Notes under the pieces: generated by a model
The model's input: the letters and a program-made list of their open reading frames with translations, nothing else
What the model was told of the DNA's origin: nothing
The model's database searches: none
Made by a program: the position numbers and the translations under genes
Source of the DNA: Engraulis encrasicolus
Lineage: Eukaryota; Chordata; Actinopteri; Clupeiformes; Engraulidae
NCBI RefSeq assembly: GCF_034702125.1
Contig: NC_085866.1
Span: 15,652,315 to 15,716,314 of the forward strand
Length of the DNA: 64,000 nucleotides
Reading direction: 5' to 3'
Part shown: positions 12,231 through 25,210 of the stretch, piece after piece
How the letters are laid out: the number at the start of each line of letters is the position of its first letter
Position numbering within the stretch: position 1 is the stretch's first letter

Positions 12231-12569
12231 TGTGTGCATGCTTTATTACAATATAACATACACAAGCAATTTATCAAACAAGTAAAGCCATAAAGATTGT
12301 TAACCATAAACATTTAACATACTCAAATTTGTCCTGTAAACACCATAGAAATAAAGTATGCTGCACATCTATGGAATCTGAATCGTTTTACAGGCCTGAT
12401 TCACTGTTTATGGTTATGAGTATTTGTGCCGACAAACAGAAGCAACCGTATTAATTATTTTTTATCACCCCAATAGTATACAAACAAACAGTATCAACCA
12501 GAAGGGAGGACTTAAATGTTTGGGAGTTTTTTGCAGAATTCCCTTTTGGCACACACTCTGCAATAAAGG

Positions 12570-12655
<86 letters not shown>
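12570..12655. repeat. (GT)n microsatellite
   Basis: Pure GT run of about 42 units. Confidence 0.98.
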
Positions 12656-12657
<2 letters not shown>

Positions 12658-12934
12658 AACTATATACCTCTCTGAAGTGATTAAAAAACAATTGCACATA
12701 ATCAACAACATATCAGGCTGTTTGGTACACGCGCAGAAATATGGCCCCAGCTGTGTGGACGTTAATGGGATGCTACAGGCTAGCGATGTGCGGAGTGACT
12801 GAGAGCAATATGTGCCTTCCCTCGCTGCATTTGCATGGCGCTGGCATCCATCTTCATGTCAGCGGCGGGGTGAGGCAGGGTTCACGCGCGCACTTTGCCT
12901 CTCTTCCTCGCCGCTCAATAAATAAATCTCTGCA

Positions 12935-13400
12935 GCTCTCTCCCTCTCCCTCACTCTCGCTCGCTCTCTCTCTCTCTCACTCACTCGCTCTCTGTTTACC
13001 ACCGGAATATAAATTTGTTTGCAGTCGATGGCAGACCTGTGTGAAGGCATTAGAAATTGTATTTCTGTAATGGCTTTCATCCTGGGGAAAAGGGGGGCTG
13101 CGGAGAGGGGAGGTGGGTGGGGATGAGGAGAGGGGGGGTTGGTGGTGGTGGTTTTGCGGGGTAGGCATGTATGTGTGTGTGTGTGGGGGGGTGGAAGTGT
13201 GACAGAGAAAGAAAGAAAGAGAGAGTGAGAGAGAGAGAAAGAGAGGATAAGGAAAGAAGGGGTGGTAGCTATCTTGTGCATTAGGTGTGTTAGAGAGAGG
13301 GAGGGAGAGAGAGAGAGAAGTAGGGAGGGAGAGAGAGATGGAGGCAGGGGTTGTGTGTGTGTGGTGGGGGGGGTGCATTAGGTGTGTTAGAGAGAGATAA

Positions 13401-13443
<43 letters not shown>

Positions 13444-13501
13444 GAAGAGAGGGGGAAAGTGAGGTAGGGCTGGAAGTGTGAGTGAATGTGTGTGTGGTGT
13501 G

Positions 13502-13533
<32 letters not shown>

Positions 13534-14019
13534 TGCGCGCGTGCGCGCGCGTGTGCGTACGTGCATGTATGTGTGTGTGTGTGTGTGGAGAGAGGAGGAG
13601 AGCGAGTGAGAGAGCTACAAAGCGAGAGAAGGAGTGATACAAAAGCAGGTGCATCTTCTCTTCTCTTCTCTCCTCTCCTCTCCTCTCCTCTCCTCTCCTC
13701 TCCTCTCCTCACCTGTTATGTGTCTGGTATGCTAATACAGCCTGATTATGTGGAGTCAGAAATAGCCCTCGGCCAGAGCTAAAGTAAATTAAAACTAAAT
13801 TTGAATGTTTGCCCTCCTCGTCCTTACTCCCACTCACAGATAGCTGATCCCATGCAGGGGTGGTGGTGGTGGTGGCGGGGGGGCGGGGGGATATACTTGT
13901 GTGGGTGTGAGGGCAAAAGAGAGAGAGAGAGTAAGAGAGAGAGAGAATAAGAGAGAGAGAGGTAAAATGTGCCAAGGTGAGGGAGAGAGAGTGAATATGT
14001 TGGCACGTGTGTATGAGAG

Positions 14020-14055
<36 letters not shown>

Positions 14056-14165
14056 AGTGAGTGTGTGTGTGTGTGTATATGAGTGAGTGTGTGCTGCAGT
14101 ATTTATGGGTCTCCTGGAGGTGTCACATGCTTCCTGTTTCCCCAGTCGAGCGCTTTCAAGTTTTT
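12935..14165. repeat. Compound simple-repeat block (CT, GA, GT, GTGC, TCTCC)
   Basis: CT tract 12940-12985, GA-rich 13200-13460, GT/GC alternating 13490-13586, TCTCC repeats 13655-13710, GGT run 13857-13875, GA 13917-13960, GT 14023-14090. No gene is seen in it. Confidence 0.9.
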
Positions 14166-14235
14166 AGTGCAGCACAAACGCACTGCCGCTTGTCAGCGCT
14201 ACGGTAACGGGCGTTTGGAGGGAGGGTGAGTGCAG

Positions 14236-14653
<418 letters not shown>

Positions 14654-14917
14654 AGGGTAATAAGCATTTGGTGGTGATAGATAGACAGAGCTCCAGTATC
14701 AGGGGTGAATGAGAAGGTGATAGAGAGAGATAGGCATTAGGTGGGAGAGAGACAGAGGAAAAGAGTGTGGATGTTGAGACACAGGGAGCTGGATAAGAGA
14801 GGGAGTGGGAGTTTGTGGAGTGAGGGAGATAGAGAGGTGGTGGAGAGGGAGGGAGGGATGGAGAGAGAGAGAGCGCTACCGTAACAGGCATCCCTGGGTG
14901 AAGGGATGGTGATTATG

Positions 14918-15112
14918 TTTACATGAGATTACATTACACTTGGCTGAAGCTTTTATCCATGGCAACTCCCTGGAGCAATGTGGGGTTAGGTCAGGTGCCT
15001 TGCTCAAGGGCACATCAGCCGTGGAGTACGGTAGGGAATGAAAGGGTGGGATTTGAACCTGCAACCCTCTGATCTGAAGCCCATCTCCTTAACCGTTTGG
15101 CCACGGCTGTGT
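14918..15112 (-). mobile_element. tRNA-derived SINE
   Basis: The minus-strand head has CCGTGGCCAAACGGTTAAGG (A box, about 15105-15086) and GGTTCAAATCCC (B box, 15059-15048). The tail reads GGATAAAAGCTTCAGCC and then TGTAATGTAATC, a common fish SINE tail. It lies within the decayed tandem array. Confidence 0.75.
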
Positions 15113-15143
15113 TAGGGGAGGAGGAGAAAGTGGGTGTAGGATA

Positions 15144-15361
15144 TAGCCTGATTATCATCGCCGTTCAAATCTCTTTGAGACTTCGTCTGACCAAGAGCAT
15201 AACAATTAACATTTCCCAAACGGCATAGTTGACAAGCCTCCCTTGGTTTGCTAATGGTTGTTTGCCTCCCGATTTTTCGGAAGCTCAGAAAGTACTTGTA
15301 TTGCTCTTGACTAGGAGCAACGCTGAAGGTGTTGCGTCACTAGGAGGGCACGGCTTGGCTA
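15144..15361. repeat. Interspersed element, copy 1 of 2
   Basis: It starts TAGCCTGATTATCA and ends CTAGGAGGGCACGG...GGCTA. It is about 80% similar by eye to 16097-16342, with shared words such as GCATAACAATTAAC-like and CTAGGAGGGC. I do not recognise the family. Confidence 0.6.
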
Positions 15362-16096
15362 GGTGTAGGAGCAGGGAGGATTAAGGAGGGAGTGGGAGTG
15401 AATGTAGCGGGAGAGGGAGAAAGGCTAGTGCTACAGTAGCAGACGTCCCTGGGATGGAAGGGACGGTGATAGCATGAGAGAGTAGAGAGAAAGAGAGGTT
15501 CCATTGGCCCATTGTTTCCGGGTTCTATTATTGCAAGGGGGAGTGGGGGGGGATCCCCCTTTAGGCAGACCTAGACAGACCTAAGGACTGTTCTATTCAA
15601 TGCTAGGAGTATTATGACACGCCCCTTTAGGCAGACCGGAACCTGGTCATGTTAGGTGCCCATAGCAACCTATTATGTTGGCATATCTCTATATAATTAA
15701 ATAATCTCTGGTGATAGCATGATCGGGGGGGTGCTGTGTAAGAGAGGAGGAGAGAGTTAGAGGCAGTGGACAGGTCCCTTGCTAAAGGACATAGGCCTAC
15801 TGGAAGAGGTAGAGCAGTAATGAGGGATATGGGGTTGAGTTGGAAGGGAGGTCCCTGGGTACAGAATGAGGGATGAAGGAGAGGAGAGGATATAGAGGAG
15901 GGAGAGGATGGGAGGGGGAAAGGTAGTGCAGAGGTTCCTAGTTGAAGGAGGAGGGAGAGGAGTGTGAAGAGGGGGTTTAGTACAGGTCCCTGGGTAAAGG
16001 AGGGATGAAGGGGTTTAGGGTGGGAGAGGGAATACACTGGTCCCTGGTCCCTGGGTAAAAAGTAAAGGGGAAAAGGAGATGGAGGTAGTGCCCAGG

Positions 16097-16342
16097 TAGC
16101 CTGATTATCACCGACTTTCAAATCTCTTCGAGACTTGGTCTGACCGAGACCATAACAATTAACGTTTTTCAAATGGCATGGTTGACCCACCTCCCTAGGT
16201 TTGCTACTGGTTGACTGGGGTTCCACAAAGAAGGTGGAGTTCCCGTTTTTTTCTGGACATCAGAAACGATATGTGCATTGCTCTTGGCCTGATTAGAAGC
16301 AACGCCGAAGGTGTTGCATCACTAGGAGGGCGTGGCCTGGCT
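16097..16342. repeat. Interspersed element, copy 2 of 2
   Basis: It starts TAGCCTGATTATCA and ends GTGGCCTGGCTA. TAGTGCCCAGGT is present on both sides, which could be a target duplication or just two units of the surrounding array. TAGCC/GGCTA ends suggest a small DNA transposon. Confidence 0.6.
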
Positions 16343-17168
16343 AGTGCCCAGGTCCATGGGATAAAGATGGAGGGATGGGGAGGAGGGTGAGTAGGACAGG
16401 TAGTGCCCAGGTCCCTGGGGAAAGTAGGGATGCAGGCTAGGGGAGGAAGAGAGGATGTTAAGTGGGAGGTACTCTGGTGTGCAGGTCCCTGTCTAAAGGA
16501 GGGAGGGAGGGAGGGAGGGGCGGAGGAGAGGAGGTTGGGAGTGGTAGTGCCCAGGGCCCTTGGTTAAAGACGGAGTGATGTACGGTATGGGAAGGAAGAT
16601 AGATAGTCATTGAGAGTACATAGAACTCAATGGTGAGAGTGCACTGGTCCCTGGTCCCTCAGTAACAAGTCCGACAAGTAGACAAAGATGTGTCCACTTG
16701 TTGCTTACCTAGGTAGTCCCTAGGGAAAGGAGGGACGGAGGGGAGTAAGAGTGGACGACTGGAGTGGAAGGTAGTGCCCAACATCCCTGGGCTAAAGGAG
16801 GGGAGTGTGTTACAATATGCAACCTTGCCTCCTCCACTTGTGCTTGTCTCCTCGTACCAGGAAGTAATATGTCATGATGACATCACTGACAACAGCGGGA
16901 ATGGGAGTGATAGTGCAGCGATTCCTGGGTGAAGAGGGAGGGGTGGATGGGGAGGAGGAGAGGAGTGCACAGAGTGGGAGGTGGTGCCCAGCTCCCTGGG
17001 TAAAGGAGGAGGGAGGCGGGTGTAACTGGCAGCATCCAGCCCAACAGCTTGTCTCGCAGTAATATGCATATTTGCCAGGACAGATGAGATGGGAAATGGA
17101 CTGGGCCAACGTTTAGACTGAACAGATCAGATGGTCGGTCATTCCACCCCAATTCTCTCTCTTCTACT

Positions 17169-17169
<1 letters not shown>

Positions 17170-17213
<44 letters not shown>
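17170..17213. repeat. (CT)n microsatellite, left of the hAT element
   Basis: CT run interrupted by the 2.16 kb hAT insertion; it resumes at 19373. Confidence 0.95.
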
Positions 17214-17215
<2 letters not shown>

Positions 17216-19372
17216 GTGTTTCCCACAGAAATTTCGGAAACTATGGGGGCAGCCGGGATTTTTTTTCCCGGGGGGGGGTCTTTTCACGCAGCGTAAATGC
17301 AAAACGGCAAAACAATGAGTAGTACAGTATGACATTGGCGCATGGAGAAACTATAGGCCTACATTTCAGCCATTTATATTTTGAGAAATAAGGCTACATA
17401 AGATTTTACCCATGACATGTATAATAGTAGTACATAAAAAAATAAAAATGCAGTACAGTGAATCATTTGTGTTTACAACACAGTTTCATTCGTCCCTCAT
17501 GCAGGGGTCTATGTAATGAAAAAAATAATAAAACAAAATAGGAGCAAAGGTAAGAATTTAAGAGCACTGTGAAATTGTTAACGCACAGACAAAAAGGGTC
17601 CCAGGTGGGCTTTCAAAGCAATATATAAGCAATATAATACACCAAATCTAATAATGATAAAATCTCGTAAAAATAATAATTGCCTTGGTTGAATGTCAAA
17701 TTGCTCCAGTTCATACAGTCAGTGAGCCTGCTTACTAAATGGCATGTTAACAACACGCCCCCCTTTACCAACGCGCCCCAAAACCAAAAGTTGTTATCTA
17801 GGCATGGACTGTAATGCCGCTTGAGACTCATCAAAAGAGGCTCGGATTGTCAACGTCTGACAAGTGGGGGGTTTTCGGAAACTCGCCATTTTTTCACCAC
17901 AGCAAAACCAAGTCGTATCGCTTAGACTTCCAACATAGCTTACACACTGCAATGCCAACAACAACACAAATAGCTAAAGTGTTCACAACAGGTCATGTGA
18001 GCGCGTGTAGCGATTCCCTAACAATGGGAACGGCTGGTCGGCGTCTTACTTATCCATCTAAGAGGCAGATAATACTCAGATGTCTTGATCATGATGACAT
18101 TAGGGGAAAAATACAAAAATGCATTTTGTATAAAATCGTAGTTGCACAAAACTGCGACAAGCAGAATAGTAAAAAAAAAAAAAAAAAAAGATATTGTAGG
18201 GTTTGGGAAAGGGCGGGGATGCGCCATTGCGACGTAATTAACATGCTATTACAAGACACAGTACACATGTCGTCCGTGTGACAGCCGACACATTAAAAGA
18301 AATGGCTACAAGAAGTTCATGAAAATAAATCTAAATATTTGTTATGATTTGAGCGAGTGAAGAGGGACGACAACTTAAGTTTTCATGCGGAAAAACGCCG
18401 AAGCCAGCTAGATCTAGAGGACAGGGCACGACGCATAACTACACAGCACACATCACGGCCTTGTGACAAGACAAATGAAAGATTTCTATGCTGGCATTAC
18501 ACCATTACAAGAGAAGGGCAGGGAAAGGCATCAAAATGAGTACATGTTTGCGAGTGATTTGATGAAGTCAGGATGACAACTTGGTCCCAGGCAAGAGAAA
18601 CGAAACAAGCAGTGCATAGTTATCACCAACGATAGGCCTATGGGTAATAGAGGTAACCAAACTTGGCTACACTGCATTAGCTAGAGGTGTGCTGGGGTGA
18701 AGACTAACCTCAATATCCCTGAGTCACGTCTCGTCTCCCGTCTCCTCATCTTTTCTTCCCCTGCTCGAACCCTCTCCTACACCTACACCACCTCCTCCTC
18801 CTCTTCATTATCCAGCACCACCTGTCCGCTCGCGGCCCCAGTGTCCCAACCTATCGAGCCTTCCAGCAGTGGTTCCTCAATCCCCACCTCCGACGGGCCG
18901 AACCACATTTAGCAACGACCTTATGTTTTTAGTTTTAAACAACTTGTCAGTGATTTTAGCACATTTGCCGCGTCCAATTTAGGGTATGCATTATCTTTTG
19001 CGCTTGTCATGTAGCCACTCTTCTTTCTCAATTTTGCGTCCTATCGTCCACCAGAGTTTTAAGCCAGGTGGTCGTCAACTACTATTGAGGTGATGATTAG
19101 CTTTGTCAAGTGGGGGTCTATAGGGAGGGGCGGGCCTTAGAGAACCGAAGTGTTTCATTGGACTAGCCCAATGTGCATAAGAAGAAGCATCCAATGGGCG
19201 AAGGAAATCGTAATTCATTAACAAAAACGGAAATCGAAAAAAAAAAAAAAGTAAAATAAAAAAATATATATTATTATTTTTTTTTTTTTTTTTTTACATT
19301 TTCGGAAACTATGGCGGCCAAATTTAAACTATGGCGGGCCGCCATAGTTTCCTCAATGTATGGGAAACACTG
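17214..19372. mobile_element. hAT-type DNA transposon, degraded or non-autonomous (2.16 kb)
   Basis: The ends are CAGTGTTTCCCACAG at the left and the inverse of CAGTGTTTCCCATAC at the right. Both flanks are CTCTCTCT, consistent with insertion of a hAT element with an 8 bp duplication into a CT microsatellite. Subterminal sequence with GGAAACTATGG(C/G)GGC appears near both ends, and a perfect 25 bp palindrome with 12 bp arms (AAACTATGGCGG) sits at 19326-19350. Open frames inside are short (up to 155 codons) and show no transposase motif I recognise. Confidence 0.75.
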
Positions 19373-19467
19373 CTCTCTCTCTCTCTCTCTCTCTCTCTCT
19401 GGCCTTCTCCTTCACCATCTCTCTATAATTTGGGTCTTCTCCACCTCTCTCTTTATGTCCTTTCCTC

Positions 19468-19548
<81 letters not shown>
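19373..19548. repeat. (CT)n microsatellites, right of the hAT element
   Basis: CT runs at 19373-19400 and 19471-19548 with a short complex segment between. Confidence 0.95.
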
Positions 19549-19552
<4 letters not shown>

Positions 19553-20789
19553 CTCTCCACCTCTCCCCATCTTTCAGCAGGGAGGGTGCTGGCCAGCCAA
19601 TACCTCACCACCAGCGGCTCCATTTTGACCGTTGTCCAATGTAGATGGTGCCAGACGCTGTTAACACACTGGCAGCAGCGGTGGGGATACGCATCAACAC
19701 CCTGCCCTGCCCACCAGCCTGGCCAGCGCCAGCTCCACTGAAACATGAATAGTTTAATCTGGAATCGCACAGTGCAGATAGCTGAGGACTGTGGGTCACT
19801 ATGGTTCAAATTGCCTCTGTACTGCTCTGCCTTGCCCATTCAATGTGATGACCAATCAAATGGGGTTGGGATGGGGCCTGGGGCTTGGGATGGGGTCTGT
19901 TGTGGGGATCTTACATGGACCAGTGCTAGACCAACTTGCGAGGCAACAACATTTTTGATGGCCAGTTGGGTTCGCCTAGTGCAGTTTGTCGGGACTCAAA
20001 AGTAGGCTACGGAGGGGTCCTGGGTGGGTCGTGGAGCTGTGGTTTAAAAATATATTAATTCACCCTTTTTACTGTCAGTTACAAAATCAAAATAAAATGT
20101 GATATTGAATACATGACTATGATGATGTGAAACATGGTTTATACTCCTATGCACTTGATAGACATGTTGTATGTCATACAATGCAAATGCTGATGCATGT
20201 TACCAAGGGCATGGATATATTTTTGATACTTATTTGAAGATTCAGACAGCACAACAAAATATTGGGTCACTATGTAATGACTCTGGAAAATTGTGGGTTC
20301 CAAGACTATTTCAGATAAGAACACCACTCCTCTAGTGTACTCGGCCACCTGCCCAGCAGCACTATAATTTCACCCTACACAGGATCAGGGTCTTGAACGT
20401 GCTCTCCCTCTCTGAAATCACACCGTCATGATACTAGACATGATGACTACAAATCAGGCAGAGCTTTTGAGTGTTGGTTGGACAGTCGCAGAAGTCTGAT
20501 TCTAAAATAATAACAATAAGAACAACAACAACAACAACAACAATAATAACTTTAATTGAATAATATCATGAATTGTGCTATACAAACACAATTATTATCA
20601 TGACATGTAGTATATAAATCAGTTATAAACATATCAGTCAGCTGTGGCTTGCTACAGATTAGGATGTTGGTATTGGATATTTCAGTCATGAATTGGGCCT
20701 ATAAGCTCTGCACAGAGGAAGGTTTTATGGTCCTCCTGCTTTTCTGTCTCAGACCAGTGATACACTACACATGCTGTATCTGAACAGCC

Positions 20790-21068
20790 CAGTGGCAGAT
20801 CTAGCCATTTTGGGGCCCTAGGCGATATATCAACATTGGGCCCTAAAAAGTCATTATATAGGCATATAATTCTGTGTTCTGGTGCTATTTACTCTAAGTG
20901 TTTTGAGTCATACTGTCTATCGTCAATTTCTTTGCATAAGTGAGAAAGCCCACTTTTTGTGATTTTACTGCAGCTGGTGTGACAGTTGGGGCCTCGATGG
21001 AGGACAGATTTGGTCGGGGCCCTAGTCAATTGCCTAGGTTTGCCTATATAAGGGAAAGTCCACCTCTG
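20790..21068. mobile_element. hAT-type MITE
   Basis: The element runs from CAGTGGCAGAT to CCACCTCTG, about 279 bp. The flanks GAACAGCC and GAACTGCC match at 7 of 8 positions. GGGGCCCTAG motifs occur near both ends. It has no coding capacity. Confidence 0.6.
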
Positions 21069-21289
21069 GAACTGCCTATTACATGCTTGCCTTGTGGGCG
21101 CTTTCCTCTCCTGCCTGTTAAAACATGCGGGGACTGATACATGATAAAACAGTGTGCACATAGACAAGTGATAGACATAACTGAACAGCCTTTTACATGG
21201 TTGTCTCACAGTGTTAGTGCAGTGCAGATGTTGCAGATGGTATTAGTGCAGATGTTAATTTTTAACAGTTGTATGTAGGCAGTACCTGG

Positions 21290-21510
21290 CAGTGTTGCCA
21301 GATTGGGCTGTTACCCGCCCAATTGGGGTGCTTGGTATGGCCGTCTGTGGGTAAAAATGGGAAAAATCGGCCATTCTGCGTTTTTTTTTTCTGCAGTTTT
21401 ATGCCCATAGAAATCAATGCAATTTGTTGAAATTGGGCGGAATTTAGCGTCTCTTGGCGGTTTTTGAGCAGCTTTTGGGCAGATTTGATCAAACACATCT
21501 GGCAACAGTG
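21290..21510. mobile_element. hAT-type MITE, GTTGCCAGAT family, copy 1
   Basis: This 221 bp element has CAGTGTTGCCAGAT at the left and ATCTGGCAACAGTG at the right. It is flanked by a perfect 8 bp duplication, GTACCTGG (21282-21289 and 21511-21518). A second copy lies at 28708. Confidence 0.85.
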
Positions 21511-22216
21511 GTACCTGGAGCCCTAGTGTCACCTATGTATCCACCTCCAGCTGTTTCAACAGTTGTCTCCAGACAGGGGACTAACCTGCTAGACCCCTAG
21601 GTGGTCATCTCCAGCTGTTATCTCCTACTGCATCTCCACAGCCATGGCCATGCCCATATACGTACGTACACATGCCCTTGAGCTAGAAGACTACCCCTCT
21701 GCTCCCTCTTCCCCTCCCGTCCCCCACTATGCCCCCCCTCTGGTTCCCAGGTGTTGCCTCAGCAGGCTGCCCACTGGCTAGTAGAGATGGGATTTATGGC
21801 ACTTGGAATGGGATCCAGATCTAAGTTTATTCCAAAGAACAGAAGACTGGCTCATTTGGCTCTTTAAAAAAAATGTATTCAGTGTTAGGAAGGTAACATT
21901 CAAGGTAGCATTCCTCCTCTGTTTAAAGACCTTTGCCTCATGTCGGATTATGTACTCATGTTAATGTCACCTGCTCAAAATGAATTAAAAAAAAACAGAA
22001 AAGAACTGCTCCCCAGCTGTGACTAGGTTGCCATTTTTCACATCTAGGAGTTGTTCAAAAGAATCAGTTTGTTCATAAACATCACGATAATACTGGTTAG
22101 CGTGTAGTGGTGATTGCTGTGGGGTAGCGCTTAGGGGTTAATTCTGTGGATTAGTCAGTGTGAAGTGTTAGCAGTGTGCAGGGCCACCGCTAGAGATAGG
22201 CAGAGTAGGCTTAGGG

Positions 22217-22423
22217 CAATGTCTCCCAATCTTTTTTGTCCTGCGTACCGCCTAGGCAATTTTGTCATATGATGAGTACCCCTTCACCCATGATCTATAT
22301 TTGTTTCTATATCCCAATGTGACTACATTCTATATATTTCTTATAATTACATTTTTTCAAGTACCCCCTGAGGTGTGCTCGCGTACCCCTAGTGGTATGC
22401 GTACCCCTGGTTGGGAAACAATG
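22217..22423. mobile_element. hAT-type MITE, GTACCCC family, copy 1 of a tandem pair
   Basis: The ends are CAATGTCTCCCAA and TTGGGAAACAATG. The interior has repeated GTACCCC motifs. Flanks GCTTAGGG and GCTTATGG match at 7 of 8 positions. Confidence 0.7.
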
Positions 22424-22431
22424 GCTTATGG

Positions 22432-22638
22432 CAGTGTTTCCCAACCTTTTTTGTCCAGCGTACCCCCTAAGCAAATTGATCGTATGATGAGTACCCCCCT
22501 CACTCATGCTCTATATCTGTTCCTCTATCCCAATGTGACTACACTCCATATATTTGTTATTATTACATTTTCCACGTACCCCCTGAGGTGTGCTCGCGTA
22601 CCCCTAGTGGTACACGTACCCCTGGTTGGGAAACAATG
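22432..22638. mobile_element. hAT-type MITE, GTACCCC family, copy 2 of a tandem pair
   Basis: This is a closely similar copy in the same orientation, starting CAGTGTTTCCCAACC and ending GGTTGGGAAACAATG. It is separated from copy 1 by the 8 bp GCTTATGG. Confidence 0.75.
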
Positions 22639-23044
22639 GCTTGCCTTAGGGGACCAAAAAAAAAATTTTTTTTTAAATATATTTATTATTAGTTAAAGGG
22701 GCTCCAGGTAGGATTAAAAGTTTAATTAATCACGGTCCCGAGTCAGCTGACGCTTATGCGAGTCTTTCATAAATGAACGATGGTTCTCGTGAGTGATCAC
22801 TTCCACGGTCCGCTGTCAGAAAACCCTACATGCAACTTTTGCCAGCGCGGTCCGTGGGAGTGTCGTGGGAATCATTTATGATTTGAAAACATCACAACAC
22901 ATACCATATTCAGATTTGTATCAACTGCTGGCATTCTGGGATGAAAAACAGTCTCACATCGATTGAACAGCATTTTTTCATTACGGTGTAGATTTTGAGA
23001 CAGGCATGCCACGGGCACCGCTCAAATGACGTCATCCTACCTAG

Positions 23045-23055
23045 TGCCTCTTTAA

Positions 23056-23106
<51 letters not shown>
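23045..23106. repeat. (ATT)n microsatellite
   Basis: Near-perfect ATT run of about 18 units. Confidence 0.97.
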
Positions 23107-23650
23107 GTACATACTAATTCTCAAATGGATACAAATTGTGTTCACAAGGATGAAAATAGCACATACGCTGTATTAATCCCTCCTGGCCCTTGCAGTTCAG
23201 TCAAGGTGTCTGATGCAGTTGTAAAAGTCTTTACTGTCACTATTGAAGTCTAGTGATATGTTGTTTGGAATAACAGATGCAGAATGAAAAATAGAAAGTA
23301 ATAAATTGAAATGGGATCATATAATACATGAGAATAGAGTAGATTACAAATGGTGGTAGCATCATATCGATGACAAGTGTGTGTTGACCTCGTTGCCCTT
23401 TTAGTGACAGGGATGTGAAATGATGACTTGGGCGGTGACACCTGGCCCTTGTTTAACCCTCCAAGGTTGTCAGGACTAATGACTCGTCATCTTCGGGGCC
23501 ATATTGACAGTGATGCCACGATGGCAGTGACGGAGCATTGACAGATGACTGTCACTGGCCGCTAGAAAGGTCAGAACGTCCGTGGTGTGCGCCCGCACAC
23601 ATGCGAAAACATACACATACACACCGTCACACATGGTATACATATAGACT

Positions 23651-23651
<1 letters not shown>

Positions 23652-23720
<69 letters not shown>

Positions 23721-23745
23721 AGGTACGTACCTATTGATTCTGACA

Positions 23746-23815
<70 letters not shown>

Positions 23816-23820
23816 CACAC
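23652..23820. repeat. Two (CA)n tracts
   Basis: CA runs at 23652-23719 and 23755-23808 separated by about 35 bp containing GTACGTAC. Confidence 0.97.
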
Positions 23821-24265
23821 AGCAGCGCAAACTGTGTGTCCCTCTTGCCCTGTGTCCTCTAATGTAATGGGGGCCTCTTTGTTAACAGAATGCAAACACC
23901 ATCAACTTCGCCATGTTTAACACTTAATTTAACACTTAGAGTGAACACTTGAAGAGTGCCAGCTGTCGAACAAAGAAAAAACATGATGTTGGCAATCCGG
24001 TGCAAGAGCAGAAAATAAAAAGGATGTGCATGGCACATGTGCTGTAGTCTGTCTTCTGTTATTTCTTATTTATTTCAACCAGAGCATGAGACTTAACATT
24101 TCGACGACAAATATCTTCATCAGAGTCCTCAAAGGACATTTGACACAAGATGAATTTATCCATGTAGGTTTTGAATTAACACTGCAAAAAACTGTGTAGG
24201 AATAGAGTTAATTTGCCTTTGAAGGGTGTCATATGCATCTTGGTTGTGCATGATATGAATACAGT

Positions 24266-24424
24266 CAGGGAAGCCGACACGGGGGGTGGACAAAGGGGTC
24301 ACTTCCCCCGGGTCCATGGAGAGAGGGGGCCCAGAATTGGATCAGCCTTAAATTGCTTTAGTTGAATTTGGGGCCCTTTCAGATGTTTTTGTCCCGGGCC
24401 CAACCAAAGCTGTCAGTGGCCCTG
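24266..24424. mobile_element. hAT-type MITE, CAGGGAAGC family, copy 1
   Basis: The element is bounded by CAGGGAAGCCGACA and TGTCAGTGGCCCTG (imperfect inverted ends), with GGGCCC-rich interior. It is related to the inverted copy at 33375. The flanking duplication is imperfect (AATACAGT / CATGCAGT). Confidence 0.6.
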
Positions 24425-25067
24425 CATGCAGTACCTTGGCCACCCTTAGGGGCAAAACATACCAAAGCCGAACGGAACGGTTGCGGGACGAACGTGGTCT
24501 TTCTGCTTAGTTTCGGCCGGTGTGTTTTTCTCTGCCTTGCACACTGACAGCGTCAGCGTGCGCGGCCAGTCCTGTTCAAAACCCCCTCACAGCCAAAGCT
24601 AGTGTGCTACTTTGCCATTCATTTGAATGAGACACCGCTGGTCGCCGGCGTGAAAAATACCCTCGAGTTCTATTTTCCAAATGCAGCGCGGTGCGGAGCC
24701 GACTCCCGCGCCGCTGATGCCCGACTACCGCCGGTTGATGTGTAAGGACAGATATGTTTCCATGTATTTTCACCGACGCCGGTAAAAATCGTGGCCGTTC
24801 CGCAACGCTTTACCACCCTGGTGTGTAAGACCCCTTACTCTTCATAGTGGTTGATGCATCGTTAACCCATCTGGCCCTATACAGCTGGGAGATGTTTGGC
24901 AATTTGGGCATAGAATTATGTACTGCTCTTTGGCCTGCAGCTACTATACAAAGTTGGCCTTGACTGCAGTGCCTTGAAGATATTATGTTGTGGGGGTTAA
25001 TGACCGTTCGTGCTGTCAGGGGCATACCTTAGTGTGTGTCAGTATGTGTGTGTCTGTGTGTGTGCAA

Positions 25068-25210
<143 letters not shown>

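Noticed and set aside
15627..16226. 199-codon minus-strand frame rich in Pro, Leu and Ser
   Set aside because: It is the translation of the purine-rich tandem array; stops are rare there because of composition.
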